Positions 11,440-23,612 of a stretch of 64,000 nucleotides of DNA are shown here, one piece after another. Every line of letters starts with the position of its first letter. The first letter of the stretch is position 1. Source of the DNA: Aquilaria yunnanensis (Eukaryota; Streptophyta; Magnoliopsida; Malvales; Thymelaeaceae); assembly GCA_039654915.1 (NCBI GenBank), contig CM077599.1, positions 85,769,001 through 85,833,000 of the forward strand, read 5' to 3'. The notes under the pieces are model-generated. The model was not told the DNA's origin, searched no databases, and saw only the letters and a list, made by a program, of their open reading frames with translations. Made by a program: the position numbers and the translations under genes.

Positions 11440-13491
11440 GAGTTTAAAGAACCATACAAGTTGTTCCTTCAGCTGAAATGCAAGGACCTCCTCATCGTAG
11501 TTAATCAAGTGAAACTTTCTTACAGTGAGAGGGAAAGATGGGTTTTGGAAGTTAAATGAAGAAAGTTCAAACTCGAGAATAAGGTCTCAATTGAGTGACT
11601 GCTAAAATTGTTCCTCAAGCTTTGCAGGTCCATTAGCCTATATAATTTGAATAGATAATCCAACATGTGATATAGTGTGGTTAACATAATAAACAATGAA
11701 GTTATGTAATGAATTAGTGGGAAATATAAAGATTAAAGTATTGAAAGAGGCATAAACCGATTGTTCCAAGGAATGTAGAGTTGAGGCAGAGGAACTAAAG
11801 AACTTTGTGGCCACAAAGTCGAGCATCGTGAACAAAAGGTTGCCTGTAGAGTCGAACACTCGAACAGTTGTTTTATACCGCATAACTGGTGTCCGACAAG
11901 AAGTCTTGCAGTGTTCACAAAAATAGGTTAACCCAATAGGGTCAACTTTTCGACAACACTTTTTGCAAGCGAAATACCACCACGATCGATTAGTAAGAAG
12001 TTCAGAAACGGTTGCACAGACAGAGTATATATTGTCATAGGTTAAAATTGTGGTGGCGGTGTTAAGGGAAAAGTATACAGTAACAATGTAGAAGTATAAA
12101 TGAGATGTAAGGGGAGTAACTCACAAATGAGGGGCCACGGGTTAGCAAATCCTTTACTTCTACAATAGTTCACCGATGACCATAAATCACCTTTAGTTCA
12201 GTTCGTTGTTCAGCCATTGAGGGAACATAGTCATGAATAACATCAGCTCCGAAGGATGGCCTAGTATGAAGGAAGGAAGTTATCGACAAACTAATAAATG
12301 AAGTATATACGTTCAAAGTTAAAGGGAGGAAACAACAACATGGTATAGAAAAGTCATACAAGCGAAGGAATTCTTGCACTCCATTGATTTCAAGATTAAC
12401 ATATACTTTTGTCCCTGAAGTTGAAGAAAGGTTGTACTGCCCTGTAGTGTGATGATAAAATTAATGAATGTATTAACATAAGAGAAAATTAAATAGGAAA
12501 TAATTATATTACAGTAAACTACATACCTTGACATAACCTGACAGACATCGATGTGACAACCAAGACATAAGTCGTCGGGGCGCCCTTCAGTGTGGTGTAG
12601 TCAACCAAATGTGTTTGAGCTCCCCAAAGAGTTATATCGATTGTGGACCCACTAAATGAAAAACACGGCAACAGTAAAAAATAATAAATTGAAGTTAGTA
12701 GGCAACTAATGGAGAATGAATGTGAGTACAGTATAAGTAAGAAATAGAACCTTATATTTTGAAGTGTGATAATCCGCATCTTTGTAGATGCCCTATCAGA
12801 TCTAACAATATCAGTGCTATCACCCAACGAAGTAAGTTTCCCAACAACATCTATGATACAGAAAAAGTCTGGAGTTGGTTTGTTAAGTGTAGCTGAAGTT
12901 GATTTAAAATATGGTAAGTGTGGAGAGTTATACCACATAGCTGAACATTTTCAGGGTGTCGCAGGTGAATCTAATCAAAAGGGATGAACTTGAATTTATG
13001 AAGACTGATGTTCAGGACAGGAACAGAGACTAAAGTAACCTTTGTCCACCCGGTGAAACGAATGACATATTCATGAGTCACTGGCCTATACTTTTTATCG
13101 TCCTTGAAAACGTTGAAGTTTGTGATAATGTAGACATTCCCTTCCTTCAGCAAGGAGTTGAACTTAGGAGCAATGGATGTAGAAGCCATTGTATGAATGT
13201 GATCATTCTAGAGAAGCAATTGAAGATCAAAAGAATAGAGATGCATTGAGAACGAAGATAGATACAGTAACTGGAGGGACAATAGATGGAAGGAAAATAT
13301 ATAATAAGGGGAAAAAAAGTAGCAGAAACCATAAATACCTGTGCATCGAGTAACGTCATGGCTATCCCATATGGCTTGAGCGTGTTAACATTAATAGCAT
13401 CCCAAAGGCGGGTGAGACGTACTTGTATTGTCCATCGATAGCTTAGTAGAGTCAATTGGTGCAAAGGGGTGAACTGTTGTCTCATATTCAT
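11440..13491 (-). pseudogene. RPA1-like single-strand DNA-binding protein of the Helitron (decayed)
   Basis: Plant Helitrons often carry a gene related to the large subunit of replication protein A, thought to bind single-stranded DNA during rolling-circle transposition. The first exon (13491-13339) encodes an OB-fold start (WTIQVRLTRLWDAINVN, then GIAMTLLDAQ). The second starts at 13207 after a TCTAG acceptor and continues in frame to FNSLLKEGNVYIITNF and beyond. Further blocks are DVVGKLTS near 12820, GSTIDITLWG near 12650 and a C-terminal zinc ribbon at 11905-11968 (CKKC and CEHC cysteine pairs). Later exons include INYDEEVLAF near 11500. In-frame stops separate some blocks (for example after KFIPFD near 12976). 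Some may be unrecognised introns, so 'pseudogene' is likely but not proven. It lies directly downstream of RepHel on the same strand. Confidence 0.7.
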
Positions 13492-13596
13492 CTGTATTTC
13501 AAAGAAGCAGATATGAGATTAAATAGAATAAAAAAACAAAGGAATATCATACAATTGTTGTACAAAGAAATAGACCAGCAAAAAGGGACCCAGAAG

Positions 13597-16500
13597 CTAT
13601 ATAGATGATCGTTGTTGGCACTGAAATACTTCACGATAGACAATATTTCATGTCATTGTGTTGTCAGGCGCTTCTGTTTGTAAGAGGACACGGAAACCTG
13701 AAGGGCTGGTGACACGTGATGCCGCAACATAGAGCTGGCCATGGCTAAAAATAGGTTGTGGCAAATAAAGGCCAACATAGTTGAAAGTCTGTCCTTGACT
13801 CTTGTTTATCGTCATAGCAAAACAAACTTTCAATGGAAATTGCTTTCAAGAAAAAATGAATGGTAGGGTTGTGTCTGAAGGGACCATTTCGACATGCGGA
13901 ATAAAAAAACATCGGCCAGAGTTAAGTCCAGTGATGATTTCTGCTTCGATCACTGTATTTGCCAGCATCGTGACAACCATGTGTATGCCATTGCATAACC
14001 CAAGCAAATAGTTTCAATTTATCATCAACATAACCGGAACACCTACCTTCAGTCGCAATTCATGGTTGGGGAAACCAGATAACTTAAAGGTATTGTGATA
14101 CTCCGTCGGATATAGCAATGAATGTGCTTCGAAGTTATCCGAGACGGGTGAAACCTTATCAGCACTTAGAAAAGTTTGCGTATCACCAGGAAGCATACAA
14201 ATGAGATGATCATTGACTGTGTCTACAATCTCATTAGTTGATGAAAGAATAGCCCGTTCCTTTAAATAAATGATATCCTGAAACCGTATAACCAAATCTG
14301 GATAAATGGATGAAATGATGTCTGCAATCGGGTCTCCAGATAATGGGATTAAAAAATCATGAGGGATAGTAATCCATGAAGGTTCATCCTCATCTTCGTA
14401 TAACTGGCAAGCTGGTATCGAACCATCCCCCACTTTCATTATCCAATCATTGAACACAACCACATCAGATCTAGTGGAATTTTGAAGCCTTATATTGTCT
14501 GTTAGGGAAAATAATGTGCAGTGTTTCCAGAGTGGGGATGATAATATAGATGCTCCAACAACATCGGCACGAGAACCACGTGGAATAACTGGCAAGATTT
14601 GCCTGAAATCACCACCAAGTGCAACCATGAGACCTCCAAAAACCTTTCTGGTGGCAGTTCGGTCAATAATAGCTAATATATCACGAAAAGTTCGGTCAAC
14701 AGCCTCGAACGTGTGACGATGCGCCATTGGAGCCTCATCCCATATGACTAAGCTTGTATTATGAAGGAGTTCTGCCATTAGAGTAGATATTTTAATGTTG
14801 CAGACAGATATATTTTCCACAAGAATTGGTATCTTAAACCGAGAATGAGCAGTTGTCCCCCAAGCAGTAAAAGTGATGCAATACCAGAAGATGTCACAGC
14901 TAGAACAATTCGACCCAAAGACCGCAGCTTTGAAATTATTGTGCGCTAAAGGAATGTCTTACCAGTACTACCACTTCCATGTATAAAAAAAAATCGACCA
15001 TCACGAGTTTCGACGGACTGAAGCAATGATGAGTAAATCTGGCACTGGCGATCATTTAGAGAACGAAGCAAATTAACATGTTTTTCAGCTAAAGCAGGCT
15101 TATTGTAGTTTAACTCCTCAATCATAAGAGAGTTCTGCAATATCATCCGATGATCGACAGACGGGAATGGAATTGTCGGAAATTCTCGGAGGCTTCTGCC
15201 AACTCGATTAAGTGAGTGTTCAATGTCATAAAGCGCCAGATTCTGCTGTTCACTATCCGTCATAGTCAGTTGGTAGTTTTTTAGGAGCCTTCGCCGCCGA
15301 TGTAATATGTCTTCAGATAAAGAAACAACATTCTGTGTCCACAAAGCAAGGGGGTCATCAACCTTGCAGAATAGTAAGAAAATCACAAATAACTGTCTCA
15401 ATTGGCTTCTTGATGACCACTCTACAGCCTCGTGCAAACATTGATGTCATTCTCCATCACTATCTAAAAGACTATGTGCAGAACACGCTTCCCTATAGGT
15501 ATCGTACAAAACTCCATGAATAGTTCGGATTTCCTCATATGAGGTTGGCCCTTTGACCACATTTAGGATCATGCACAAGTAAAATTTTTCACCAGTAGTT
15601 GGGTGAACAAAATATATCCTACCAATGCTGCGGCCTTTACGACAACGTGTCCACATTTTGATTTGCCGATTCCAAACGAAATGTTCGGGGAATTGCACAT
15701 ATGTCAAAGTACGAGCAAAATGATCATGTGAATTACAATGCATCCAACCCTCAAACTTTGCCATACTTTCCTCCTACGCACGAATGACATCACGAAGGTT
15801 ATCACCATCCTCATACACAACATTCTGCTGACTGGGCAAATGAAAGGACAACCGCTCAACTGATGGATGATGCTCATAAATGAAGAAACCGAAAATGCGC
15901 TAGATAGCTTCAGATGCTGACACAAACCGACAGTCCATATATTGTTTGATCTTATCATACTGATTACCATTACATCGGTTCCCATTATGTTCAGTATTCC
16001 GATCACTCTCCAAAACAACTGTTGACATGTCTGGCCCCTTTGTAACATATTTGCACAGGTACTTCTCACACATGGTAAGATTTGTTAGCTCAACATTGAC
16101 ATGACAATCATGTTTAACGTACAAATCACGATTGTGAGGCACAACCCAACGATTATCTAATGGTATCCTATGAACCATGGTTACACGGTCGTCACGCCTT
16201 CTACGGTAAATAGGGAATCCATTCTCATTGATGATTGTCTCATTTTGGAAGGAACGTGGGTAATGCTTTGAACATGAATTATTGACCATGCATGGGCACC
16301 GTGGGTTTCCTGCTCCGCATGGTCCGTGAAGCATGTGTGTAACAACCGCCTTATAGCCAATATGGTATTCATCCTTGTCCGGAAGTTCCGCAGAGATAAA
16401 ATGATTAATTTTCTCAGGACTGTTGATCTTATCATCAGGATGAAGGAAAAGTACGATGTGCGCATGAGGAAGGCCTCATTTTTGGAACTCAACAGTGCAA

Positions 16501-19165
16501 AGGTCTGTACAATCTAGGGGTGGTTATTTGGTTCGTTCGGTTCAAACCGAACCGAATTATTCGGTTTTGATTTTCAGTTTTGGATACTAAGAAACCGAAA
16601 TAACCGAATTCAAACCGAACCGAAATATTTCGGTTCGGTTCGGTTCAGTGTAAACCGAATTAACCGAAAAACTGGTAATTAAATTCTATAATAGATGAAA
16701 TGAGATAAAGATATTGTTTTTCTTTTCAAATTTCATTCAATATAGAAGATTCATTGTCCATGGAAAGAAAGAAAATAAGAATCCAAGCTAATTTGGGTTA
16801 CTTGGTAGCCTTATTGTTCATGAAACAAATAAAAAAAAATTGATATAAAAAATTTCGGTTATTTTGGTTACCGAATTAACCGAATTCTAAAACCAAAACC
16901 GAACCGAAACCGAAATTTTTGTTATTCGGTTTCAACCGAACCCGAACCGAATTTTAAATTTTTTTTCGGTTTTTCAGTTGTTTCGGTTTCAACCGAATAT
17001 TGATCACCCCTAGTACAATCAGAATATGTCAATAAAATTTTTTTGTAAATGAAGGAAGAAATGTTTTGGTTCACACATAAATGATTTTAGTATACGGGAA
17101 AAATGTAGTACCTCCAAGAACACGTCCGAAATGTTTTCGTTTAGTTATATCCTCTCTGAAGTTTAGAAGCTTCATCATGAACACACGATCGACAATATCG
17201 GGTCTATCTTCAGGAGGCTGGCCAGGTATTAATTCAAGGAAATGATGAATTTCTTGCCATTTTGGGTTTCATGTGAAGGTAATAAATAAATCAGGGTACC
17301 CCAGAACTCTACAAATTGCCATTGAATCTTGATAAACTTGCATCATATATCAGGGACCCCCAACAAAGGAAGATGGGAGGATAGTTCTTTTACCATATAA
17401 CGAAGCATCAGTGTCACCACAATGCACTGCATCCTGTAACCCAAATAATATTTCAGCACGAAAGCGGTCTCTGTTCCTTCGAATCCAACAAAATCAAGAT
17501 TCAAGAGTAACACAATAAGCATTAACAGCATATTCATGAAATAGACGACCTCCCATAAGAATCATTGACTGAATATTGTGGCGCTGTTGAAGCTCGTATG
17601 CGTAAAACTCTCTTGGAGTCACAGTGCCTATAGACTGAACATGACCATCCTCTGAAATGTAGCTAATTTCCAAATGGCAACTATCCTCACCATATATAAG
17701 GAATAAGGGGAAATGTAATGCACACCGCTTTGGGTGGAAAAAGTTAATGGTATGTGGTTCAGAATTCCATGGGTAAACCAGAATGTCGCGATAGTTACTG
17801 TTCTCTTCATCAATGCCATCAAACAAACCAGCAACTTCATTCGAAGTAGGAAAATTGTATCGTCTATCTCTTCCCCTAGAACTAAGAAGTCTGATGCGAA
17901 CAGGGGGTAGTGCTCTGTCATTTAACCGATGCCTAGCCATCCGGAAAAATCTAACCAGTTGATTATGCTCGTCAAACACCTGTATTAAACCAATTATGAT
18001 CTCCCGATCGTACTCAGTATACCTTCCATCACCAAAGCACATAATTCGATTGTACGACTCATGGTCGGTGTCGTACATGTACAACTGAGCAAATCGAGGG
18101 CAATCTCCACTGTTTGGATACAATGATCCAATCCGATGATAATTCATTCCATAAGATCTGAACACTGGAGGACCCTGCCCATCATGTGTACTGGAATCCA
18201 CATACGCCCCAGTAAAAGTGAAAAAGAATCTGGAATTAAACTCACGTATATGTTTTCGAAAGTACCATGATAACTGATCTCCATTATAGTCAAATAGTTG
18301 ACGTATAAATTCTAGTGGTGGTGGAGATTGAGGAATAGAAACTTTTCCTTTACAACAACACAAGGAGAATTCAGGGTTAAAAGTGTATTGTCCCTTGTTA
18401 CTTCTCTCTTGGTACCACATAATAGCACCACAATGGGGACAAACACAAGTAGGAGGCCCTAGATCTTCATACTGAACGTGTGACCCTGAATTGGAACATG
18501 ATATCAGAGATAGAGTTGAATACATTCTGAATGGGTAAATTATGTAAGAGTTGATGAAGCATACTCATGTGGTCATTGGGATGCAATTCTGCATCTTGAT
18601 GCTGCCTTGACCGCATTTCACCAGAGGCAGCTATTATAGAACATTATAACAGTTCAGAGAAGTTACTGATGGTATAAAATGAATGAGAAAAAGGAAAGGA
18701 AAAGTGAGTTACAGCATCTGACTGTACCTGGTATGTTTTGTCCATCAGCATTCATTGATAGGGTTGGGATTTTTCAGGATAGGGATGTAATCTCGTTCGG
18801 GTTTTAGATCGTTTGGCGGCAGAAGCAGACGATTTACCAACTTCAAACGTTCTATAAATAGGCTGAAACTGTGCCATTTGATATATAGGAGCAATGGCAG
18901 CAGAAGAAGCAACCTCAGTTGGATGATGAGTGAGAAGTAAGAAGTGCCCAACAGGGGGCACTCTGTTAGATATATCAGTGAGAGGAATTCTAGATGATGG
19001 CATAGTTGTTGAAGGAGTAGAATAGGGGATTGAAGAACTATGAGATTGATTCCTTGTGATTGAAGAGTTATAATTACAGTTGGAGGTAATCCCAACTGAA
19101 CGACGAGCCTCTCGATGAGCACGTCCCAATTCATTGTGATGAGCTCTACGAGCACGGGCATCCAT
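13597..19165 (-). pseudogene. Helitron RepHel transposase (Rep endonuclease plus Pif1-family helicase), broken
   Basis: In coding order: N-terminal exon from ATG 19165 (MDARARRAHHNE); Helitron-like N domain with a CPHC knuckle (18525-17494); Rep domain with the HUH motif PHAHIVLFLHP (HAH at 16458-16466) and the paired catalytic tyrosines in KYLCKYVTKG (16045-16065). Then the helicase with Walker A GSGSTGKT (14954-14977), Walker B VIWDEAPM (about 14735), LGGDFRQILPVIPRG, and the C-terminal CFAMTINKSQGQTF and YVAASR motifs. It nicks and unwinds DNA for rolling-circle transposition. The gene is dead: stops replace conserved residues near 17510, 17355, 17267, 16475, 15900, 15446, 14946, 14015, 13846 and 13648, and a frameshift lies near 14870. 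Most look like C-to-T or G-to-A changes (Arg, Trp or Gln codons to stop). An intron from about 17112 to 16505 holds a hAT MITE; exons on its two sides join in frame. Confidence 0.93.
16515..17012. mobile_element. hAT-type MITE nested in the RepHel intron
   Basis: A 498-bp non-coding element with ends TAGGGGTG...CACCCCTA. GTACAATC is duplicated exactly on both sides (16507-16514 and 17013-17020), the 8-bp target typical of hAT elements. The inside is built from many copies of AACCGAA and its inverse CGGTT, so most of the element can fold on itself. It must have inserted after the Helitron. Confidence 0.88.
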
Positions 19166-19803
19166 AACCTTACAATTGTAAGGGAATGTTATGATCAGCA
19201 TAACACTAATAACAGAATTAGAGAATGTGAACATGTAAGCGTTACATATATGAATAAGGTAGAGGTTAATACCCAATTCATTTTAACTTTAGTCAATTGA
19301 CTACAAAATAACTTATTGTTATTTTTACATATTTTTTACTTAAAACTAATTTTAATTAAAAGTCAATATTATGTAACTGTAATAATTAATTGAAAATATA
19401 ATTTTTATAATCTTACTAAATTTTTATGAATTTTTCTAGTTTCAAGCCTTAAAAAAAATTTATAAAAATTTAACAACATCCTAAAAATTTACTTTCAAAT
19501 TGATTATTGCATCTACATAACATGGCTTTCAAATGAAATTGATTTCAGGTAAAAAATATGTAAAAATAGAAAAAAAGTTAGTTAACTTTAGACAAAACGA
19601 ATTGGCCCTAAGACATGTGCATTATATGTAAGGGAACAATCAAATCAGGTAACTAAAATAACAATAAATGCAATGAAGAAGAATATGGAATAAGTATAAC
19701 GTCTCATTTAAAACATGGTATAAGGGATTATGAAAAAAAAACATATGAGACTGAGAGAAGACTTTAAATAAAAAGTCTATATGAGCAAATAGTACAACCA
19801 CAT
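19166..19803. other. Helitron internal spacer
   Basis: AT-rich DNA between the RepHel start and the F-box-like ORF. It should include the RepHel promoter on the minus strand. No motif is clear enough to call. Confidence 0.4.
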
Positions 19804-20538
19804 CTAGTACTCATAAAAATAAAAAATAAAGGTGTATTCGAAGCCAATAACGATCGCAACCAACAGCCGGTACTCCTCATCCACAACAGATTGATCACAG
19901 AGTCGCGGGTCATCAATGGCATAGTACCTTATTGTCCAACGATCAATAGGTGGAGCTGCAAGGATTTTCACAACACAAGACCCACAATGACGACGTTGAA
20001 GTACAATATCGACATGTTCAAAAGAAACAATGAATGGGCTAGGCCATCTCTCAATAACCATTCCAATTATGTTATCAACTTCACTACGGAGTTTTTGGAT
20101 GGATTTTGGCCAAGTAGCACCAACTTCTCCTCTTAATGTTTGAATGTAAGAGATGCTATGATTTAGTGAGTCAGGTCCTCTGGTTGAACAAAGAATAGCA
20201 TATAGGTATTTCGCAACTGGAATGCCACGAGCAGATGCAATACGGATACATTGCAAGCCCTTTTCAAAATTGCCATACTTGAAATATTGAATCACCCCAT
20301 GCGTAAGCACAGCAATCGGATGTCCAGAGTCCCTCAATATAGTGAATCTATCAGAATCTCGGTTCATGTACCATCTGAAGATGACACGTGACATATCAAA
20401 GCATGAAAATATCATTGGGGAAGTGAATGCTATAGCAAATGAACGATTGACAGATGCAAGATCCCCAGAATGACCCGGATCCATCAACAGAGCTTTTGAT
20501 AGAATATAGGACAAAATGTCGACAGGTAAGGAATCCAT
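19804..20538 (-). CDS. F-box-like protein carried in the Helitron
   Basis: An uninterrupted 244-residue ORF. I chose the ATG at 20538 because it has a strong context (CCCATGG) and gives the normal F-box start MDSLPVDILSYILSKAL; an upstream in-frame ATG at 20592 adds 18 residues. After the F-box (residues about 1-45) comes a short helical section with GLQCIRIASARGIPVAKYLYAIL. This resembles the Cys-containing repeat-like part of the plant At1g67623/At2g35280 F-box group (from memory). F-box proteins of this kind are expected to be substrate adaptors of SCF ubiquitin ligases. It is on the same strand as RepHel and RPA, inside the proposed Helitron ends, so it is probably captured host sequence. 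Unlike RepHel it shows no stop. Substrate is unknown. Confidence 0.65.
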   Translation of the reverse strand: MDSLPVDILSYILSKALLMDPGHSGDLASVNRSFAIAFTSPMIFSCFDMSRVIFRWYMNRDSDRFTILRDSGHPIAVLTHGVIQYFKYGNFEKGLQCIRIASARGIPVAKYLYAILCSTRGPDSLNHSISYIQTLRGEVGATWPKSIQKLRSEVDNIIGMVIERWPSPFIVSFEHVDIVLQRRHCGSCVVKILAAPPIDRWTIRYYAIDDPRLCDQSVVDEEYRLLVAIVIGFEYTFIFYFYEY

Positions 20539-20592
20539 GGGAATTTTTTTTTGCTGCATAGGGCACGAAATATTTTTAAAGAGTAGGAGCAA

Positions 20593-22282
20593 TTTACTTT
20601 AGTATAAAGAAGACAATGAAAATATAGGGAAAATGGAGGAAGTACTTATTAGAATAGATAAATTAGGGTATAGTACACAAATGAACAAACAAAAATTTAA
20701 GATTGATATAAAAGTTTCATATAAAAGTGACATTCACATTGGTTTAAAGTTGTAGGAAGACTATTTAATGGCAGGTCGAATATGCTTACTTGAAATTTAT
20801 TCATTATCTTAAAATAACATTACTAAACTTTAATTAACGACAACATATATAAGAGTTTTGGTTATTTATATAAGCGAGGGATGTATATAAAAGAAAATAA
20901 ATTTACATAATTGATTTGGTTAATGGAAATACAATGTTTCTTAAGAAAAGTTTATTTCACTTAAAATTTAAAACATAAGATCAGGAAGAAGAAAGACTCA
21001 TGTTCATAAGGAAACTAAAGTGGTAGTTCCTAGTTGAGGTTAACGTATTGGCAGTATACAAAGGTATTAATAATTAATGATATTCCAAAAGAAAAAAAAT
21101 TAAATTAATGATGAAAATGAAAAATGAAATAAATTAGTTTTTTTTCCCACTTATAGACATGTAAAAATTAAAATATTAAAACACACTTGTGGAAGATGAT
21201 GAATAAAGTAAACAATAGATATTGTTGGTTTGAAATATAGTTACAACATTTGTTACTAAAAAATAACATAATAAAATTGAAAAATAATATAATAATTTAC
21301 CATAAACAATATAATAACGATCAGATACTAAAATAGTGTAGTTTAAAATCCTATAGGCTACATAATGGACTAAAAAGGACGAAATGAGTAAAAATTGCTA
21401 AGCCCAGTACATGACTAAAATATAAAAGGACTAAGGAGTAAGGAGTGCCTAAAATGTAAGTCGGATAAGGTTGGGGATTATATAGAAGGATATAAGAATA
21501 TGAGGGGGTGCAGTGACAAGCGGAACGAAGAACAGGGACTTTGTTGTTATTTTTGCTAGATAAATAGCAAATGTATCTCAACCGGTCATTTGAGCCCTCT
21601 TCTCTGTCTCTCTCTCCGCCGGCAGCTCTACCTTCTCTCTGAATTTCCCGGCGGCAACGCCATCCGGGAATTTTTTTTCCAGTTTTTGCAACATGTGACA
21701 CCGTTTCTCTCAGATCCGACCTTGTCTTTCACTTTGCCTGAAACAGGTTTTCATAAAAGACTTCCAGTTTTGTCTAGATCAAGTTTCAAACAATCAGGAC
21801 ATGTATTTTTCGTATAAAACAATAGATCAGTAGAAGTTTCGATTTTTTTTCTCTCCTCCCTAACCTTAACCAATCTGATTTGTTGAAAAATGAAAAGCTG
21901 TTAAAAAAAATGTTTGATACTTCGATGAACCCTAGGTTTAATTTTTCGTTCTTGCGTTCCTCCTTAGTTATCCAGATACCTTCCATTCTAAAAATGTCTT
22001 CTCTAGTGAAGCTTTCCGTCATGATCCGAGCAGTGGTGTTTCTTCAGCTGACTGGTCGGCGGGTGATCACCACGTGCCGGCGTAGATAGTGGGGTTGGTT
22101 CAAACAAGGTAAATAGGTCCTCTGCCTTTTCTCCCATTTTTTCCCTATATTTTTTTGTATTAATTACTTCCTTCTATCTACAGCATTTTTTTTTAGTATA
22201 TGACTTGTTTTCTATTTTTTGAATTACATGGTAATCGAGAGGCATATGAAAAAAATGGAGGGATTTGATGAAAGAAGACTGG
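20593..22282. other. Helitron internal non-coding DNA with a GC-richer patch
   Basis: Mostly AT-rich. The patch 21590-22107 is richer in GC and pyrimidines (CTCTCTCTCCGCCGG and similar) and ends in CAAACAAG followed by GTAAATAGG, which looks like a plant 5' exon and splice donor on the + strand. No protein is recognised. It may be a captured gene fragment. Confidence 0.35.
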
Positions 22283-23089
22283 CAGTGGGAACGCAAAATG
22301 CATGGAAAGATAAGTATTTGAAACATTTTAATCAAAAATGAAATATTATTTTGTCTAGATGAATGATCTGTGATTTTGTCTGGATGAATGATTTGCATGT
22401 TTGTCACTGATTTTGAAAGAATTAAGAGTCTGTATGGGAGTTAGCGTGTGAAAACCAGTTATGGGTAAAAATCAATATTTGCATAAATAAACTTAAATGC
22501 TGAAGCTAAAATGGAATGTGGTTCTGGGTTTTGTAACTTTGTAGGAAAGGAAAAAAGTGACAGTAGTTAACAATTAACAAAGCAGGTAACATAGTAATAA
22601 AACATTGTCCTAAAAACATAGAAAAGTGAATAAGTCATTCAATAATCACAGTCGTAAGAGGAAAGCTTAACTACTTAATAGCCCGTAGTTAAAAAAGCCA
22701 GTAATGGGAACAGAAATAATGGGAAAATAAGTATTTGATACATTTTAATGAAAAACCAAGTATTATTTTGTCTGGATGAATGATTTGCATGTCTGTCACT
22801 GGTTTTGAAAGAATAAGAGTTTGTATGGGAGTTAGAGTGTGAAAACCAATTCTGAGTAAAAAACAAAATTTGCGTAAATAAAATTAAAGGCTAAAGCTAA
22901 CATGGAATGTGGTTTTGGGTTTTGTAACTTTGTAGAAAAGGAAAAAAGTGACAGTAGTTAACAATTAACAAAGCAGGTAACATAGTAATAAAACACTATC
23001 CTGAAAGCATATAAAAGTGAATAAGTCATTCACTAATCACGGTCCTAAGAGGAAAGCTTAACTACTTAATAACCCCTAGTTAAAAAAAC
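22283..23089. repeat. Tandem duplication, about 416 and 391 bp
   Basis: Two adjacent copies (22283-22698 and 22699-23089) share long stretches such as GAATGATTTGCATG, TGGAATGTGGTT and AACAATTAACAAAGCAGGTA. They differ by scattered substitutions and short indels. The end of copy two overlaps the last codons of the minus-strand ORF at 23076-23612, so the repeat unit is probably the former 3' flank of that ORF. The start phrase (CAGTGGGAACG...) recurs near 24949. Confidence 0.85.
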
Positions 23090-23612
23090 CAGTAGAAGGA
23101 GACCCATCCTCTGATGGGTCATTGTCAATGAGTGTGTCATTGGACCCTTCATAGGAAGATAACTTCCCCTTGAGATCAGCAACCTTTTCCTCCAACTCCC
23201 GAATCTGGTTGAGATAGACATTCCTCATGCACGTCTGGTTGAACCTCACCAATTGTAACTCATAGTTGAGTCCTTCATTCTCCCCCTCCAACTGTGTGAG
23301 TCGCTCCTTAACCTCAACATAATCCTCAAAATTTACATCATGGATGTAATAGTTCTTGAATAACTTAAGGAGTTTAATCCTGGCCTCTGCTGCGAACTCC
23401 ATTACAGTGTCCAGCTTCCTAGCCATTGATCCCTCAACTTTCAAAAAGTTTCTCTCCCCCCCATTAGACTGATCTAGTTCAATTTGAACGAAGCACCTTA
23501 TCTTCCCCCCCTCAGCCATAGTAGTGTAAGTAGGCTTAGTCTTCCTAAGCTTCTCACAAATATGGTCAAGTGATTTCACAAATGGAATGGAGACAACCTC
23601 TATGACATCCAT
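23076..23612 (-). CDS. Hypothetical coiled-coil protein in the Helitron
   Basis: An intact ORF of 178 residues from ATG 23612 (MDVIEVVSIPFVKSLD). I do not recognise the family. The middle and end (about residues 95-160) are rich in Leu, Glu, Lys and Asn with heptad-like spacing (ERLTQLEGENEGLNYEL, QIRELEEKVADLKGKLSSY), indicating a coiled coil. The tail is acidic and Ser-rich (DNDPSEDGSPS). No signal peptide or membrane segment is seen. The last few codons come from the end of the adjacent tandem repeat. It is on the same strand as the other Helitron ORFs, about 1.8 kb from the 5' terminus. It could be captured host sequence or one exon of a longer gene. Confidence 0.45.
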   Translation of the reverse strand: MDVIEVVSIPFVKSLDHICEKLRKTKPTYTTMAEGGKIRCFVQIELDQSNGGERNFLKVEGSMARKLDTVMEFAAEARIKLLKLFKNYYIHDVNFEDYVEVKERLTQLEGENEGLNYELQLVRFNQTCMRNVYLNQIRELEEKVADLKGKLSSYEGSNDTLIDNDPSEDGSPSTGFFN

